Below are positions 25,492 through 34,322 of a DNA stretch of 64,000 bases, one piece after another. A program made the translations under genes and the position numbers. Positions within the stretch are counted from its first letter, which is position 1. The number at the start of each line of letters is the position of its first letter. The notes under the pieces were generated by a model. It did not search any database, was not told where the DNA came from, and was given only the letters and a program-made list of their open reading frames with translations. Source of the stretch: Nitrospira sp. (GTDB lineage Bacteria > Nitrospirota > Nitrospiria > Nitrospirales > Nitrospiraceae); the NCBI GenBank assembly GCA_018242765.1, contig JAFEBH010000004.1, positions 124,001 to 188,000 on the forward strand, read 5' to 3'.

Positions 25492-27519
25492 TTACACCGC
25501 GAGCAACAGCAATGCGATCAGTGTGACGAAAATATACGTCAGGTAGAGATGCAAACTGCCCGCCTGGATGACCTTCAGACGGTCTGCCAACGTTCCAAAG
25601 AATGCCACTAAGGGATCATAGAGATACTTCTCAAAGATCGGTTCAATATGAAATTCAAAGTGCCGGCGTTTGGCAAAGTATCGTGACTCGGCGAGAAACT
25701 CGGTCTCGAGTTTGACGGTCGGTTGGTAGATCGTGCTGAAGACTCGTTTGATCGGCTGGACGAAACCGGTCGCGGTGTACTCCATCCGGGGTGAGAGAGT
25801 AATCCCACAGCCCCAGGTCTTGTAACGGCGTGTCCTCAGACGTCCACCAAACGCGACGGCGAGTCCTAACCCCAACATCGCCAGTGCGACAAGCAGCACC
25901 GCAAGTACCGGCGTCGACAGGCTTGAGAATTCGACATTCACTGGAGCCAGCGCCCATCCATCGATTGCCAAAATCTTACTTGCAATCGATACCCCTGCCA
26001 GGGGAGCGATAACTCGATCCAACAGCGGTACCACCACCATCGGAGCAATGCCCAGGGCCACACAAAGAGTGACCAAGATACCCATCCCAATGCGCATCGG
26101 AACCGGAACCTCCTCAGCGCGACGTGCATGGGTACTTCGTGGTTGTGCAAGAAACGCAATCCCGAAGGCTTTTGCAAAGCAGGCCAAAGCCAGCACGCCG
26201 GTGAGGGCCAAGATCGCTGCGGCGATCGGCAGCATCAGCTTGAGAAACACCGTCGGAATCTGAAAACTTAAAAAGAGACTTTGAAACACCAGCCATTCAC
26301 TCACAAAGCCATTGGTGGGAGGCAACGCACAAATCGACACAGCTCCGACCAAAAAAAAGGACCCGGTCCACGGCATGCGTCGGAGCAAGCCGCCGTACTC
26401 CTCCATATTGCGCGTCCGTGTCGCATAGAGGAGCGATCCGGCTCCTAGGAACAGCAAGGCCTTGAATATGGCATGATTGATCGTATGGTAGAGTCCGGCC
26501 AGCAGGCCGAGCGCGGCCAGTTCCTTCAAGCCGTAAGACTGAAAGATCATGCCGGCCCCGATGCCCATGAGGATGATGCCGATGTTTTCCACACTGTGAA
26601 ATGCGAGGAGCCTTTTGAGATCATGTTCCATCAATGCGTACATGACGCCCAGCAATGCAGATGTTGCCCCGAGGAACAGTACAGTGAAGCCCCACCACCA
26701 AGGGAACTGTCCGCCGAAGAAATCGAAGCACACTCGGACCAGACCATAGATCGCCGTCTTGATCATGACACCGGACAATACGGCTGAGACATGCGACGGT
26801 GCCACCGGATGCGCATACGGCAACCACACATGGAGCGGCACGATGCCGGCTTTTGTGCCGAACCCGATTAACGCCATGAGGAATACGAGGGCTTTCATGC
26901 CCTCAGACAGGGGCTGTTTCGGATGCCGGAAGGCTTCAAACGAGAACGATCCGGCACTCTGGAAGCAGATCAGAAACGCTACGACAATGAACGCCGTTCC
27001 GATATGCGTCATAATCACATAGAACAATCCCGCGTATCGCACCTCCGCCTTCTCGTGCTCGGTAACCACGAGAAAATAGGACAGGATCGACATCAGTTCC
27101 CAGGCCAGCAAAAAGAAGAACCCGTTGTTCGCCAGGACGACGAACGTCATACAGAGAAGATAGGCATTAAAGAGCGCTCCGAGCCTGGCGGTCGATACGT
27201 GTCCCTCGAAATGCTGCAGGTATCCCATGGCATAAACCGACGCAGCCAGCCCCACAGCAGAGATCGTGAAGACGAAGAAGGCCGAGAGTGAATCGAGCCG
27301 AATCTCAAACGTGAGCAATGGGATTGTGGAGGCGAAGGAGCCTGTGATCAGTTCCGCAGAGGTAAGGCCACGCAGCCCAAGCACGACACCTGCACTGGTC
27401 GCGACGATGGCGGCAACACTGGTCGTGAGACGTTGAAACTCAGGCCGTCCCGGCAGACAGAGAGGCAGCAGGATTCCGGCCACGTATCCGCCGAGAAGAA
27501 TCCACAACAGATTCAGCAT
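25492..27519 (-). CDS. hyfB: HyfB-like proton-translocating antiporter subunit
   Basis: 675 residues, the largest membrane subunit, of the NuoL/HyfB family with about 16 helices. Key segments are FFLLAWELMSILSYFLVVTE (conserved Glu), GFGTKAGIVPLHVWLPYAHP (Lys and following HP), and LLAFHSVENIGIILMGIGAG. The C-terminus ends with an amphipathic stretch and one more membrane helix, like the lateral arm of related subunits. First gene of the six-gene complex operon; a 35-codon gene with a strong ribosome site lies 146 bases upstream and may share its transcript. Confidence 0.9.
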   Translation of the reverse strand: MLNLLWILLGGYVAGILLPLCLPGRPEFQRLTTSVAAIVATSAGVVLGLRGLTSAELITGSFASTIPLLTFEIRLDSLSAFFVFTISAVGLAASVYAMGYLQHFEGHVSTARLGALFNAYLLCMTFVVLANNGFFFLLAWELMSILSYFLVVTEHEKAEVRYAGLFYVIMTHIGTAFIVVAFLICFQSAGSFSFEAFRHPKQPLSEGMKALVFLMALIGFGTKAGIVPLHVWLPYAHPVAPSHVSAVLSGVMIKTAIYGLVRVCFDFFGGQFPWWWGFTVLFLGATSALLGVMYALMEHDLKRLLAFHSVENIGIILMGIGAGMIFQSYGLKELAALGLLAGLYHTINHAIFKALLFLGAGSLLYATRTRNMEEYGGLLRRMPWTGSFFLVGAVSICALPPTNGFVSEWLVFQSLFLSFQIPTVFLKLMLPIAAAILALTGVLALACFAKAFGIAFLAQPRSTHARRAEEVPVPMRIGMGILVTLCVALGIAPMVVVPLLDRVIAPLAGVSIASKILAIDGWALAPVNVEFSSLSTPVLAVLLVALAMLGLGLAVAFGGRLRTRRYKTWGCGITLSPRMEYTATGFVQPIKRVFSTIYQPTVKLETEFLAESRYFAKRRHFEFHIEPIFEKYLYDPLVAFFGTLADRLKVIQAGSLHLYLTYIFVTLIALLLLAV

Positions 27520-27665
27520 GCAACCACGTGAGGCTTCCAGCTTCGCGTCACATTCTCACAGGGTTCACAGCGGGATGCGGTTTAGCCTTGCAATGAGATG
27601 AAAAAGAGGGATCATCTCTCTTCTGTTGTACAGACCGCAGACCACCGGACCACAAATTCTGTCCC

Positions 27666-27773
27666 TCAGAGACCTACCACGAAATGTACGACTGTTAACA
27701 GCAACGCAAGGACCAGCACTGTAGCGCACGTCATTTTCCAAGCCTGCCATGCCTTTGTTTCATTGTCTCCCAC
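27666..27773 (-). CDS. Small single-helix membrane protein (35 aa)
   Basis: A GTG at 27773 follows AGGAGG with ideal spacing and starts MGDNETKAWQAWKMTCATVL, then VLALLLTVVHFVVGL and a stop. The second half is one hydrophobic helix; the first half is short and polar. It is the first frame upstream of the hydrogenase-4-like operon on the same strand. Similar tiny membrane proteins often assist respiratory complexes, but this one is unrecognised. The ribosome site and composition are the evidence. Confidence 0.55.
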   Translation of the reverse strand: MGDNETKAWQAWKMTCATVLVLALLLTVVHFVVGL

Positions 27774-27912
27774 GATGAGCCTCCTGCTTGTTTAGATCAA
27801 GACGGATGTCGTTGTGAAGTTCGTCACCAAATAGCCGTTGATATGTGAATCTTTCCCCGGTACCGGTAATGGGTAACCAGTGGTAGATCATTGCCTCGAT
27901 CTCGCTTTTGCA

Positions 27913-28191
27913 TTACAGACGATAGAAAGTCTGTGTGCGTATCAACTCTGAAGCACTAAACCAATGGACACGATATCCTTTGAGAAAAAAATGATCGTAG
28001 ACCGCCGAGAGGAACACGCGTCCGTCTGATATCCGTACGACCTGGCCCGCCCAGTCCCGCAGTCCACGACGCAATATTTCCCACAATCCAGCGTGAGTTG
28101 TCACGATAGCTCCCGTAGGGAGATCGAACCAGACCAGCGCCACCGCTCCTCTCGGATGCTGTACCGCGATGATGTCGGCATGTTCGGCCAT
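27913..28191 (-). CDS. Hypothetical protein (92 aa)
   Basis: MAEHADIIAVQHPRGAVALV opens a compact soluble protein with a beta-strand-rich first half and an end ASELIRTQTFYRL. There is no signal peptide, membrane helix or catalytic motif, and I recognise no family. The ATG is preceded by AAAAGGAGCATGAGGTC, a good ribosome site. It lies 121 bases after the small TPR-like gene on the same strand. Confidence 0.6.
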   Translation of the reverse strand: MAEHADIIAVQHPRGAVALVWFDLPTGAIVTTHAGLWEILRRGLRDWAGQVVRISDGRVFLSAVYDHFFLKGYRVHWFSASELIRTQTFYRL

Positions 28192-28311
28192 GACCTCATG
28201 CTCCTTTTGGGCCGCAAGATATCCCGTGAGGACTCACGGTACTCTCAATCTTCTTCCTGAGGATCCGTTTTGAGATGCTGCCTTATCCCGAACGTCCTTC
28301 ATTCCGAGACC

Positions 28312-28602
28312 CTAGGAGGGAAATTGAAGCGACCGACCCATCCACTGTCGACAGCGGGCCGACCCCTCTCTCGCCATTAAATTGTTTGGTTGGGATGAAA
28401 GAGCCGCATTCCAATTAGCCAACGCCTCCTCATGCTGGCCAAGGCGTTCGAGCAACGCGGCCAGTTCGCATCGCGTGATAATATCTGTGGGACAGAGCGC
28501 CAGCGTGTCCGTTAATTGTCGGAGTCGTTCCAAGCAATCTTGGATTGTTAGCCGGTTCACGCACGATATGTTATCCGGTGCGTCACCATTTTTGATGGTC
28601 AT
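28312..28602 (-). CDS. Small TPR-like protein (96 aa)
   Basis: From ATG 28602 (MTIKNGDAPDNISC) the protein has helical pairs LTIQDCLERLRQLTDTLALC, then ITRCELAALLERLGQHEEAL and ANWNAALSSQPNNLMAREGS, the alternation of about one and a half tetratricopeptide repeats. It is probably a small interaction module with no catalysis of its own. The longer in-frame start at 28659 has no better ribosome site. Downstream is another small gene on the same strand. Confidence 0.55.
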   Translation of the reverse strand: MTIKNGDAPDNISCVNRLTIQDCLERLRQLTDTLALCPTDIITRCELAALLERLGQHEEALANWNAALSSQPNNLMAREGSARCRQWMGRSLQFPS

Positions 28603-29073
28603 GTCCCTACTCTCCCTACTTTTTTTGTGACCCTTGCGTGGCTTAAGGGTTGGTTGCATACCAGCCCCGTGATCTCTATCAGGATAGCTGTTGTCAGAAT
28701 CCTGACGTGAGCTGCGACTGGTCGTGTCTCACCGAAGGTTCCCCTCCGTTACCTCAACGCTAGATTCACACTCCGACAAGCTACTGCAGGGAGAATGCCA
28801 TCGTTGAGCGGGCATAAGGCCATTTGATGGGAATGAAATCTATCGCGGGTTTATGACGGTTGCAGAGATATGCAGGGAACTACGGTTGCGGATCGAAGCC
28901 CGGGCTTGTGCAAGAATTGCATTCTTAAATGCTGTTGCGCCGATTAGGGGTGCATTTCTTGCGGTACGAGTCATGAGTACTTCATGTGTGAATCCAGCAG
29001 TCTGATGAAAAACTCGGCTGATGCCAACAATATGACCGGAATGGTTCGTATGGTGTTACCGCAGGAATCACGT
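28603..29073. other. Intergenic region, no gene seen
   Basis: About 470 bases with no supported frame. It contains the start region of the small TPR gene on its left. A short AT-rich inverted segment (CTTGTGCAAGAATTGCATTC, near 28909-28928) is visible. The palindromic repeat at 29074 forms its right edge. Confidence 0.4.
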
Positions 29074-29195
29074 CAGGATGCTCAAAAAGGCTGTCAGCAA
29101 GGCCACAGCAAGCGAAGTGGTGAGGCGTACGCTTCGGTACGTTGAGCCTCTGAGCGATGCGAGAACACCGCTGACAGAATTTTTCAGCGTCCTGC
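29074..29195. repeat. Dispersed ~122-bp imperfect palindrome, copy A
   Basis: The ends CAGGATGCTCAAAAAGGCTG and the complement of CAGCGTCCTG mirror each other, with an inner GAGGCGTACGCTTCGGTACG forming the tip. Arms can pair over most of their length. The same layout recurs at 55482 and 60957, with a decayed copy near 59076. This copy lies 25 bases after the stop of the response regulator gene, so it may also act in transcription termination. Confidence 0.8.
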
Positions 29196-29220
29196 AAGAA
29201 GACGATACTGGCAGAAACAA

Positions 29221-30579
29221 TCAATCACGAATTCCGTATTCCTTGATCTTATATTGGAGAGTTCGGAGACTAATTCCTAACAGTTTGGCGGCATTTTCTC
29301 GATGGTTGGTGACTTCCTTCAAGGTTCGTTCGATCACTTGTCGTTCGACTTGTTGGATGGACGTTCCCAGGGTAATCATCATGGTTCGTGTATCCTCTTT
29401 ACTCGCCTGGATCTCTTCGGGAAGATGCCCGGGTTGAATCGTGGCGTCCTTCACGGTGACGACAAGCCGCTCCATGAGGTTCCGTAGTTGTCGAATGTTT
29501 CCAGGCCACCCATAGAGCCGTAACAGCCGCATGGCGTCTCGGGAGACTTCTTTCGGTCCGCGGCGATGCTGTGTGGAGGATTCTGACAGGTATCGCTCCA
29601 CAAGCAGGGGGACGTCGTCTGCTCGCTCTCGGAGTGGCGGAAGACGGATCGGCACAACATTCAGTCGATAGTAGAGATCTTCTCGAAAATCCCCCTGTTT
29701 CACCGCTTCCTCCAAATTCCTGTTCGTTGCGGCGATGATTCTTGTGTCGACTGTGATCAATTTTGTCCCACCCAGACGCCTGAACTCTTTCGTTTCCAGT
29801 ACACGTAGGAAATCAACTTGCGACTTAAGTGAGAGTTCACCCACTTCATCCAGCAATAGCGTTCCGCCGTCGGCTAATTCGAACCGTCCGACTTTGGTCG
29901 ACATCGCGCCGGTGAACGCGCCCTTCTCATACCCAAACAACTCACTCTCAAAGAGATTCTCGGGCAACGCTCCACAATTGAGGGTAATGAACGGCCCACC
30001 AGCTCTCAAGCTCTTATGGTGGATTGCCTTTGCGACGAGTTCTTTGCCGGTTCCACTTTCCCCGGTGAGCAATACCGTCACATCGCTGTCCGCAACCATC
30101 TCCACCAGACCATAGATTCGCTGCATGGCTTCGCTTTTCCCGACCATGCGATCGAAACAGGTTCGCGTTTCGAGACAGTCACGGAGTTGCTTATTCTCGG
30201 AGGCGAGCGCAGATCGCTCTAGCGCCTTCTCAACGACCACTCCAAATCGATCACGATCGATCGGTTTCGTCACATAGTCGTAGGCGCCCACACGCATCGC
30301 TTCAACAGCCGTATCGATCGAACCAAACGCCGTCATGAGGACGACTTCTGTGTCGGGGCATTTGCCTTTCAACCGGCACAGAAACTCTATTCCGTTGATC
30401 CCCGGCATCCTCAAGTCGGTAATGACTAGATCCATACGGGCGTCTTCGAGACATTGTAAGGCTTCTTCACCCGTACTGGCTCCCAACACCTGGTAGCCCT
30501 TCTTCTGTAACATCGTCACGAGGGCATTGCGGATATTCACCTCATCGTCCACAACGAGAATCTGAGCCGTCTTCGTCAC
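29221..30579 (-). CDS. NtrC-family sigma54-dependent response regulator
   Basis: 452 residues: receiver domain 1-120 with acidic pocket VDDE and phospho-acceptor Asp in DLVITDLRMPG, Lys in YVTKPID; AAA+ domain about 145-380 with Walker A GESGTGKE, the sigma54-contact loop GAFTGA, Walker B TLLLDEVGEL and the RLPPLRERADDVP segment; and a C-terminal Fis-type helix-turn-helix (NRENAAKLLGISLRTLQYKI, starting NHRENA). It would be phosphorylated by the kinase encoded just upstream (4-base overlap) and activate sigma54 promoters. Targets are not visible. Its complete catalytic sets suggest an active activator. Confidence 0.95.
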   Translation of the reverse strand: MTKTAQILVVDDEVNIRNALVTMLQKKGYQVLGASTGEEALQCLEDARMDLVITDLRMPGINGIEFLCRLKGKCPDTEVVLMTAFGSIDTAVEAMRVGAYDYVTKPIDRDRFGVVVEKALERSALASENKQLRDCLETRTCFDRMVGKSEAMQRIYGLVEMVADSDVTVLLTGESGTGKELVAKAIHHKSLRAGGPFITLNCGALPENLFESELFGYEKGAFTGAMSTKVGRFELADGGTLLLDEVGELSLKSQVDFLRVLETKEFRRLGGTKLITVDTRIIAATNRNLEEAVKQGDFREDLYYRLNVVPIRLPPLRERADDVPLLVERYLSESSTQHRRGPKEVSRDAMRLLRLYGWPGNIRQLRNLMERLVVTVKDATIQPGHLPEEIQASKEDTRTMMITLGTSIQQVERQVIERTLKEVTNHRENAAKLLGISLRTLQYKIKEYGIRD

Positions 30580-31973
30580 GATCGCACACCGACCCTCTGC
30601 ATGTGATCAATCGCTGAGGGAAACCGCGTCACCACCGTCGTCCCACTTCCCGGCACACTCGAAACCTGAATGGTACCGCCGTGATCCTGCATGATGCGAT
30701 AGGCGATGGCAAGGCCAAGGCCGGTGCCTCCCGACTTGGTCGTATAGAACGGCTCAAACAGATGAGAGAGTTGTTCCTTCGTAATCCCGACCCCATTGTC
30801 CTTTACCGTAATCTCGATCCAGGGTTTCCCTTCAGCCTCCCGCTGCATCGCCGAAATCCGACAGCGTCCGCCGTTCGGCATGGCATGAAATGCGTTGACG
30901 ATGATGTTGATCAACACCTGGCTGATCTGAGTGGCATCGCCCAGTACGGGGAGCACTTGATCATTCATTGCGCGTTCGAGTCGAATTCCGCGATCCTCCG
31001 CCTCGAAACGCATCAATGTCATGATATGGTCGATCAGTGTCTGTATCTCCACCTCGTGTGAACCGACAGGTCCGGGCCTGGCAAATTTCATGAAATTATC
31101 CAGAATGCCCGAGAGCCTGCCGCATTCGGCATTCACAACACGGAGATACCGTGCTGCTGATTCTTCCAGGATCCCTCGTTCCTTCAACTCCTCTTCGAGA
31201 AGATGAAGGTTGAGATCCATGGCGCTCAAGGGGTTTCGCAGTTCGTGCGCGACCCCCGCAGACAGGGTATGCAACGCAGCTAACTTCTCTGCGACCTGGA
31301 CACGACGTTCGAGTCCGAGCCACTCGGTGACGTCCTGTGCCTGCAGGATCACCCCGGCCGCTCGCGTATCATCCCCCGTAAGCTCCGCAGTGCTCACGCG
31401 GATCGTCCTCGGGTTGAGGTTCGCATCTTTAGAGAGAACATCTTTCAGATTCACATGTCTGTGATCTTTCATTGCCTCGTCAAGCGCCTGGCGAATCGGG
31501 TCTGCTTCTAAAAACACAGCATCGTATGTTTTGCCCAGCAATTCGGACGATGCGCGATTCAAGACTCCTTCGGCCGCAGGATTCACCGCGCTGATGATGC
31601 CGCCCTGGTTGACGGTCAGTACACCGGTCGGAATACTTTGGAGAATGTTCCGAGCGAGCCCCTTCACCTCTTCCAGCGTTCTACGGACGGTGTCGTAGTG
31701 AACAAACATGATGAGCGCGGCGACTCCGATCGCACTCACGATGAAGACGAGGAGTGTCTCGACGATCAAGTCGTTACGAGATTCCCGGAGAGCGGAGAAC
31801 AGTCCCGTCGAGGCCCGGTTACTTTCAGGGAAATCTCGATGAAGGAGTTTTTCTCGTTCCAGGCTCAACACGAGAATAACGGAGAGAACCAAGGCGAGAA
31901 TTAAGAGAACGGAGGTGATCAGCCGGTAGGAAATTCTTCGGAAGAAGGTCGTTTCTGGAATGGGTCTGAACAT
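30576..31973 (-). CDS. Membrane sensor histidine kinase with PAS domain
   Basis: 465 residues: two membrane helices (about 13-32 and 65-92) enclosing a short periplasmic loop of only about 35 residues, a PAS domain (about 110-215, NILQSIPTGVLTVNQGGIIS), HisKA with phospho-acceptor in AGVAHELRNPLSAMDLNLHL, and HATPase_c with N box NIIVNAFHAMPNGG, DNGVGI and GTGLGLAI. The overlap with the response regulator (ATGA) shows they form one two-component system. The tiny periplasmic part suggests the signal is sensed by the PAS domain or in the membrane. Confidence 0.95.
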   Translation of the reverse strand: MFRPIPETTFFRRISYRLITSVLLILALVLSVILVLSLEREKLLHRDFPESNRASTGLFSALRESRNDLIVETLLVFIVSAIGVAALIMFVHYDTVRRTLEEVKGLARNILQSIPTGVLTVNQGGIISAVNPAAEGVLNRASSELLGKTYDAVFLEADPIRQALDEAMKDHRHVNLKDVLSKDANLNPRTIRVSTAELTGDDTRAAGVILQAQDVTEWLGLERRVQVAEKLAALHTLSAGVAHELRNPLSAMDLNLHLLEEELKERGILEESAARYLRVVNAECGRLSGILDNFMKFARPGPVGSHEVEIQTLIDHIMTLMRFEAEDRGIRLERAMNDQVLPVLGDATQISQVLINIIVNAFHAMPNGGRCRISAMQREAEGKPWIEITVKDNGVGITKEQLSHLFEPFYTTKSGGTGLGLAIAYRIMQDHGGTIQVSSVPGSGTTVVTRFPSAIDHMQRVGVRS

Positions 31974-32117
31974 CGCGACATCACAATGAGAAATGCAACC
32001 GTGAACATGGTATCACGCACATGATTCGAGTGTGAACCGCATAGGCGTATGCCGAGGCGGAATAACACGGCCCAGCTCCCGAGAGTCTATACGGCATGCC
32101 TGATTCTACTCTGCTCA

Positions 32118-32834
32118 TCATTCGTCTCGACTTCGAGCAAGGATGGTCGCGATTGTTCGGGGCATGCGTGCTGTCGGCCATCCGTAGTTTGTCGGCTCCG
32201 CGTTCCATGCGATGGCAATCGCCTGTTTGATGAACTGTGGCGCAATATTGATCGTGTCCAGGAACGTCCGATGAGGTCGATCCGAACGATAGTCCGGTTG
32301 TCGCGTTGGGTGCTTGAGATACTGTGTGATGAGCCCAGCCCTCATGCCATGCAGAATGGTCCCATGAAAGAGCAGTGCGTTTCTGGTTCGTCGTTGAGCG
32401 TTGCCGGAAATCTTGTTGTTGCCGAGCGCGAGGTCGCTGATTCCTTGGAAGCTCGTGGTCGGTTCCCACCGACGAAGCGTTTCTGCTATCCGTTCCAGGA
32501 CAAACCGATTAGTGGTGCGTATACTCGCAAGATCAGAGTGCCAATCAAGCGGCAACACGAAGGCATAGGAGAGACAACCTGGTCCCTGTAAGACGGTCCC
32601 GCCACCGCTCGCGCGTCGAAGAATCGGGATGCCGTCTTCCTCACAGGCGGTAAGATCGACATCATCCGCCGCGCAAGATGCGCGGCCTAACACGACGAAA
32701 AGACGATCGCTCTCCCAAAATCGAAGGGTAGGAGCTCCACCCCGCTCATCGAGTTCTTCCAGTAGTACTTCGTCCAGCGCAAGGTTTTCGACGGGAAAAG
32801 GGAGGGTCAGATCGAGCAAGCGGAGCGTACCCAT
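32118..32834 (-). CDS. Lipoate-protein ligase A family protein
   Basis: About 238 residues from ATG 32834, 1 base after the E3 stop; a longer start at 32879 would overlap that gene. The BPL_LplA_LipB core is seen in NLALDEVLLEELDERGGAPT, FWESDRLFVVLGRA, and the hallmark RRASGGGTVLQGPGCL with SYAFVLPLD. The Lys that binds lipoyl-AMP appears in LGNNKISGNAQRRTRNALLF. It would attach lipoate (or octanoate) to the E2 lipoyl domain encoded upstream in the same operon. The lack of the C-terminal LplA accessory domain points to a LipM/LplJ-like short form. Confidence 0.88.
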   Translation of the reverse strand: MGTLRLLDLTLPFPVENLALDEVLLEELDERGGAPTLRFWESDRLFVVLGRASCAADDVDLTACEEDGIPILRRASGGGTVLQGPGCLSYAFVLPLDWHSDLASIRTTNRFVLERIAETLRRWEPTTSFQGISDLALGNNKISGNAQRRTRNALLFHGTILHGMRAGLITQYLKHPTRQPDYRSDRPHRTFLDTINIAPQFIKQAIAIAWNAEPTNYGWPTARMPRTIATILARSRDE

Positions 32835-32835
32835 G

Positions 32836-34251
32836 TCATGACCGTGTTGCCATGAAGAGATGTGTCGGTGATCCATCAAATGATTCAGCCGCTTCCATGA
32901 CGGTTTCGCTCAACGTGGGATGCGGATGGATCGAGGCTGCCACATCTTCTGCAACCGCACCCATCTCGACCGCCAGGACTCCTTCGGCGATCAACTCACC
33001 TGCACCGACACCGCAAATTCCCATGCCGAGGACACGTCCCGATTCGGCGTCGAGTATGAGTTTCGTGAAGCCTTCGTGCCGGCCGAGCGTCGTCGCACGA
33101 CCAGAAGCCGCCCATGGAAAACGTGTGACCTTTACGGTTTGTCCTGATGCCTTGGCGGCTTCTTCAGTCAGTCCGCACCAGGCGATTTCAGGATCGGTAA
33201 ACACGACGGCCGGGATTGCCGCCACATCGAAGGCCGCCGGCCGCCCCGCGATGACTCTGGCGGCGACCAGTCCTTCATGCGTGGCTTTGTGAGCGAGCAT
33301 CGGTTCACCCACGACGTCGCCGATCGAAAAAATCGAAGGCTCGGCCGTACGCATCTGCCGATCGACTTGTACGAATCCATTCGGTGAAAGAGCGACCTGT
33401 GTGTGTTCGAGCCCCAACAGCTCGGTATGAGGCCGACGACCGACCGCAACGAGTACGCGGTCGAAGAGGTCGGTGCTGGTTCCTTCCGAGTCTGCACAGG
33501 TTGCGGCCACGCCTTCTTTCCGGGACTCAAGTTTTTTGACGGTGGTGGCCAATCTGATGGCCTTGAATCGCCGCTGCATGCGTTGGTGCAACGGCCGAAC
33601 GAGATCCGCATCGACACCGTTCAACAGGCGCGGCAGCGCCTCGACCACTGTGACTTCCGATCCGAGAGCCTGATAGACAGTCCCCAATTCGAGGCCGATG
33701 TAGCCGCCACCAACAACCAGTAAGCGAGCGGGGATGTCCGGCAATTGAAGCGCACTCGTGGAATCCATCACGCGCGGATCGTCGAGCTTCAGTGCAGCCG
33801 GAATCACAGGCCTCGAACCGGTCGCAAGGATCGCGTGAACAAAGGAGAGTTCATCTGATGTGTTGGGACCGGAGAGCCGTAGGGTTGTTGCATTCTTGAA
33901 CATGGCCCGCGCATGGATCACCTCCACTTTCCGGCTGCCTGCCAGTGTCTGCACACCTCTCGTCAGTTTACCGATGATCGCTTGCACGCGGCCGCGAAAT
34001 ACGTCGAGGTCCACACGCGGCTTTTCATAGTGAATGCCCCAGGCAACCGCTTCTTCAGCGTCGGTGAGTAAGCGAGCGGCATGGAGCAGGGCTTTGGAGG
34101 GAATACAACCGCGTAACAAGCAGGTCCCACCTAATTGCAGATCTTCGTCGATCAGCGCCGTGCGGAAACCAAGATCTGCTGCCTGGAAGGCTGCCGCATA
34201 GCCGCCTGGTCCGGCGCCGATCACCGCCACATCAAATCGAGAGTCAGTCAT
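32836..34251 (-). CDS. lpdA: Dihydrolipoyl dehydrogenase (E3)
   Basis: About 471 residues from ATG 34251 (MTDSRFDVAVIGAGPGGYAA), supported by GAGG upstream. The FAD-binding GAGPGG, the redox disulfide GGTCLLRGCIPSKALLHAA, the NAD-binding GGGYIGLELGTV, the FAD GDV motif (FSIGDVVGEPMLAHKA) and the C-terminal HPHPTLSETVMEAA with its catalytic His are all present. It reoxidises dihydrolipoamide in the pyruvate dehydrogenase complex. Third gene of the PDH operon, 71 bases after E2 and touching the lipoate ligase. Confidence 0.95.
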   Translation of the reverse strand: MTDSRFDVAVIGAGPGGYAAAFQAADLGFRTALIDEDLQLGGTCLLRGCIPSKALLHAARLLTDAEEAVAWGIHYEKPRVDLDVFRGRVQAIIGKLTRGVQTLAGSRKVEVIHARAMFKNATTLRLSGPNTSDELSFVHAILATGSRPVIPAALKLDDPRVMDSTSALQLPDIPARLLVVGGGYIGLELGTVYQALGSEVTVVEALPRLLNGVDADLVRPLHQRMQRRFKAIRLATTVKKLESRKEGVAATCADSEGTSTDLFDRVLVAVGRRPHTELLGLEHTQVALSPNGFVQVDRQMRTAEPSIFSIGDVVGEPMLAHKATHEGLVAARVIAGRPAAFDVAAIPAVVFTDPEIAWCGLTEEAAKASGQTVKVTRFPWAASGRATTLGRHEGFTKLILDAESGRVLGMGICGVGAGELIAEGVLAVEMGAVAEDVAASIHPHPTLSETVMEAAESFDGSPTHLFMATRS

Positions 34252-34322
34252 CAAATCCTCGGCCCGCATGTCAAATCATCCGATCGCCGCGCGCATCTCG
34301 ATACACCACCCTACCAGCCCAG

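Noticed and set aside
27598..27795. 65-codon plus-strand frame
   Set aside because: It overlaps the small minus-strand membrane gene, which has a strong ribosome site, while this frame has none.
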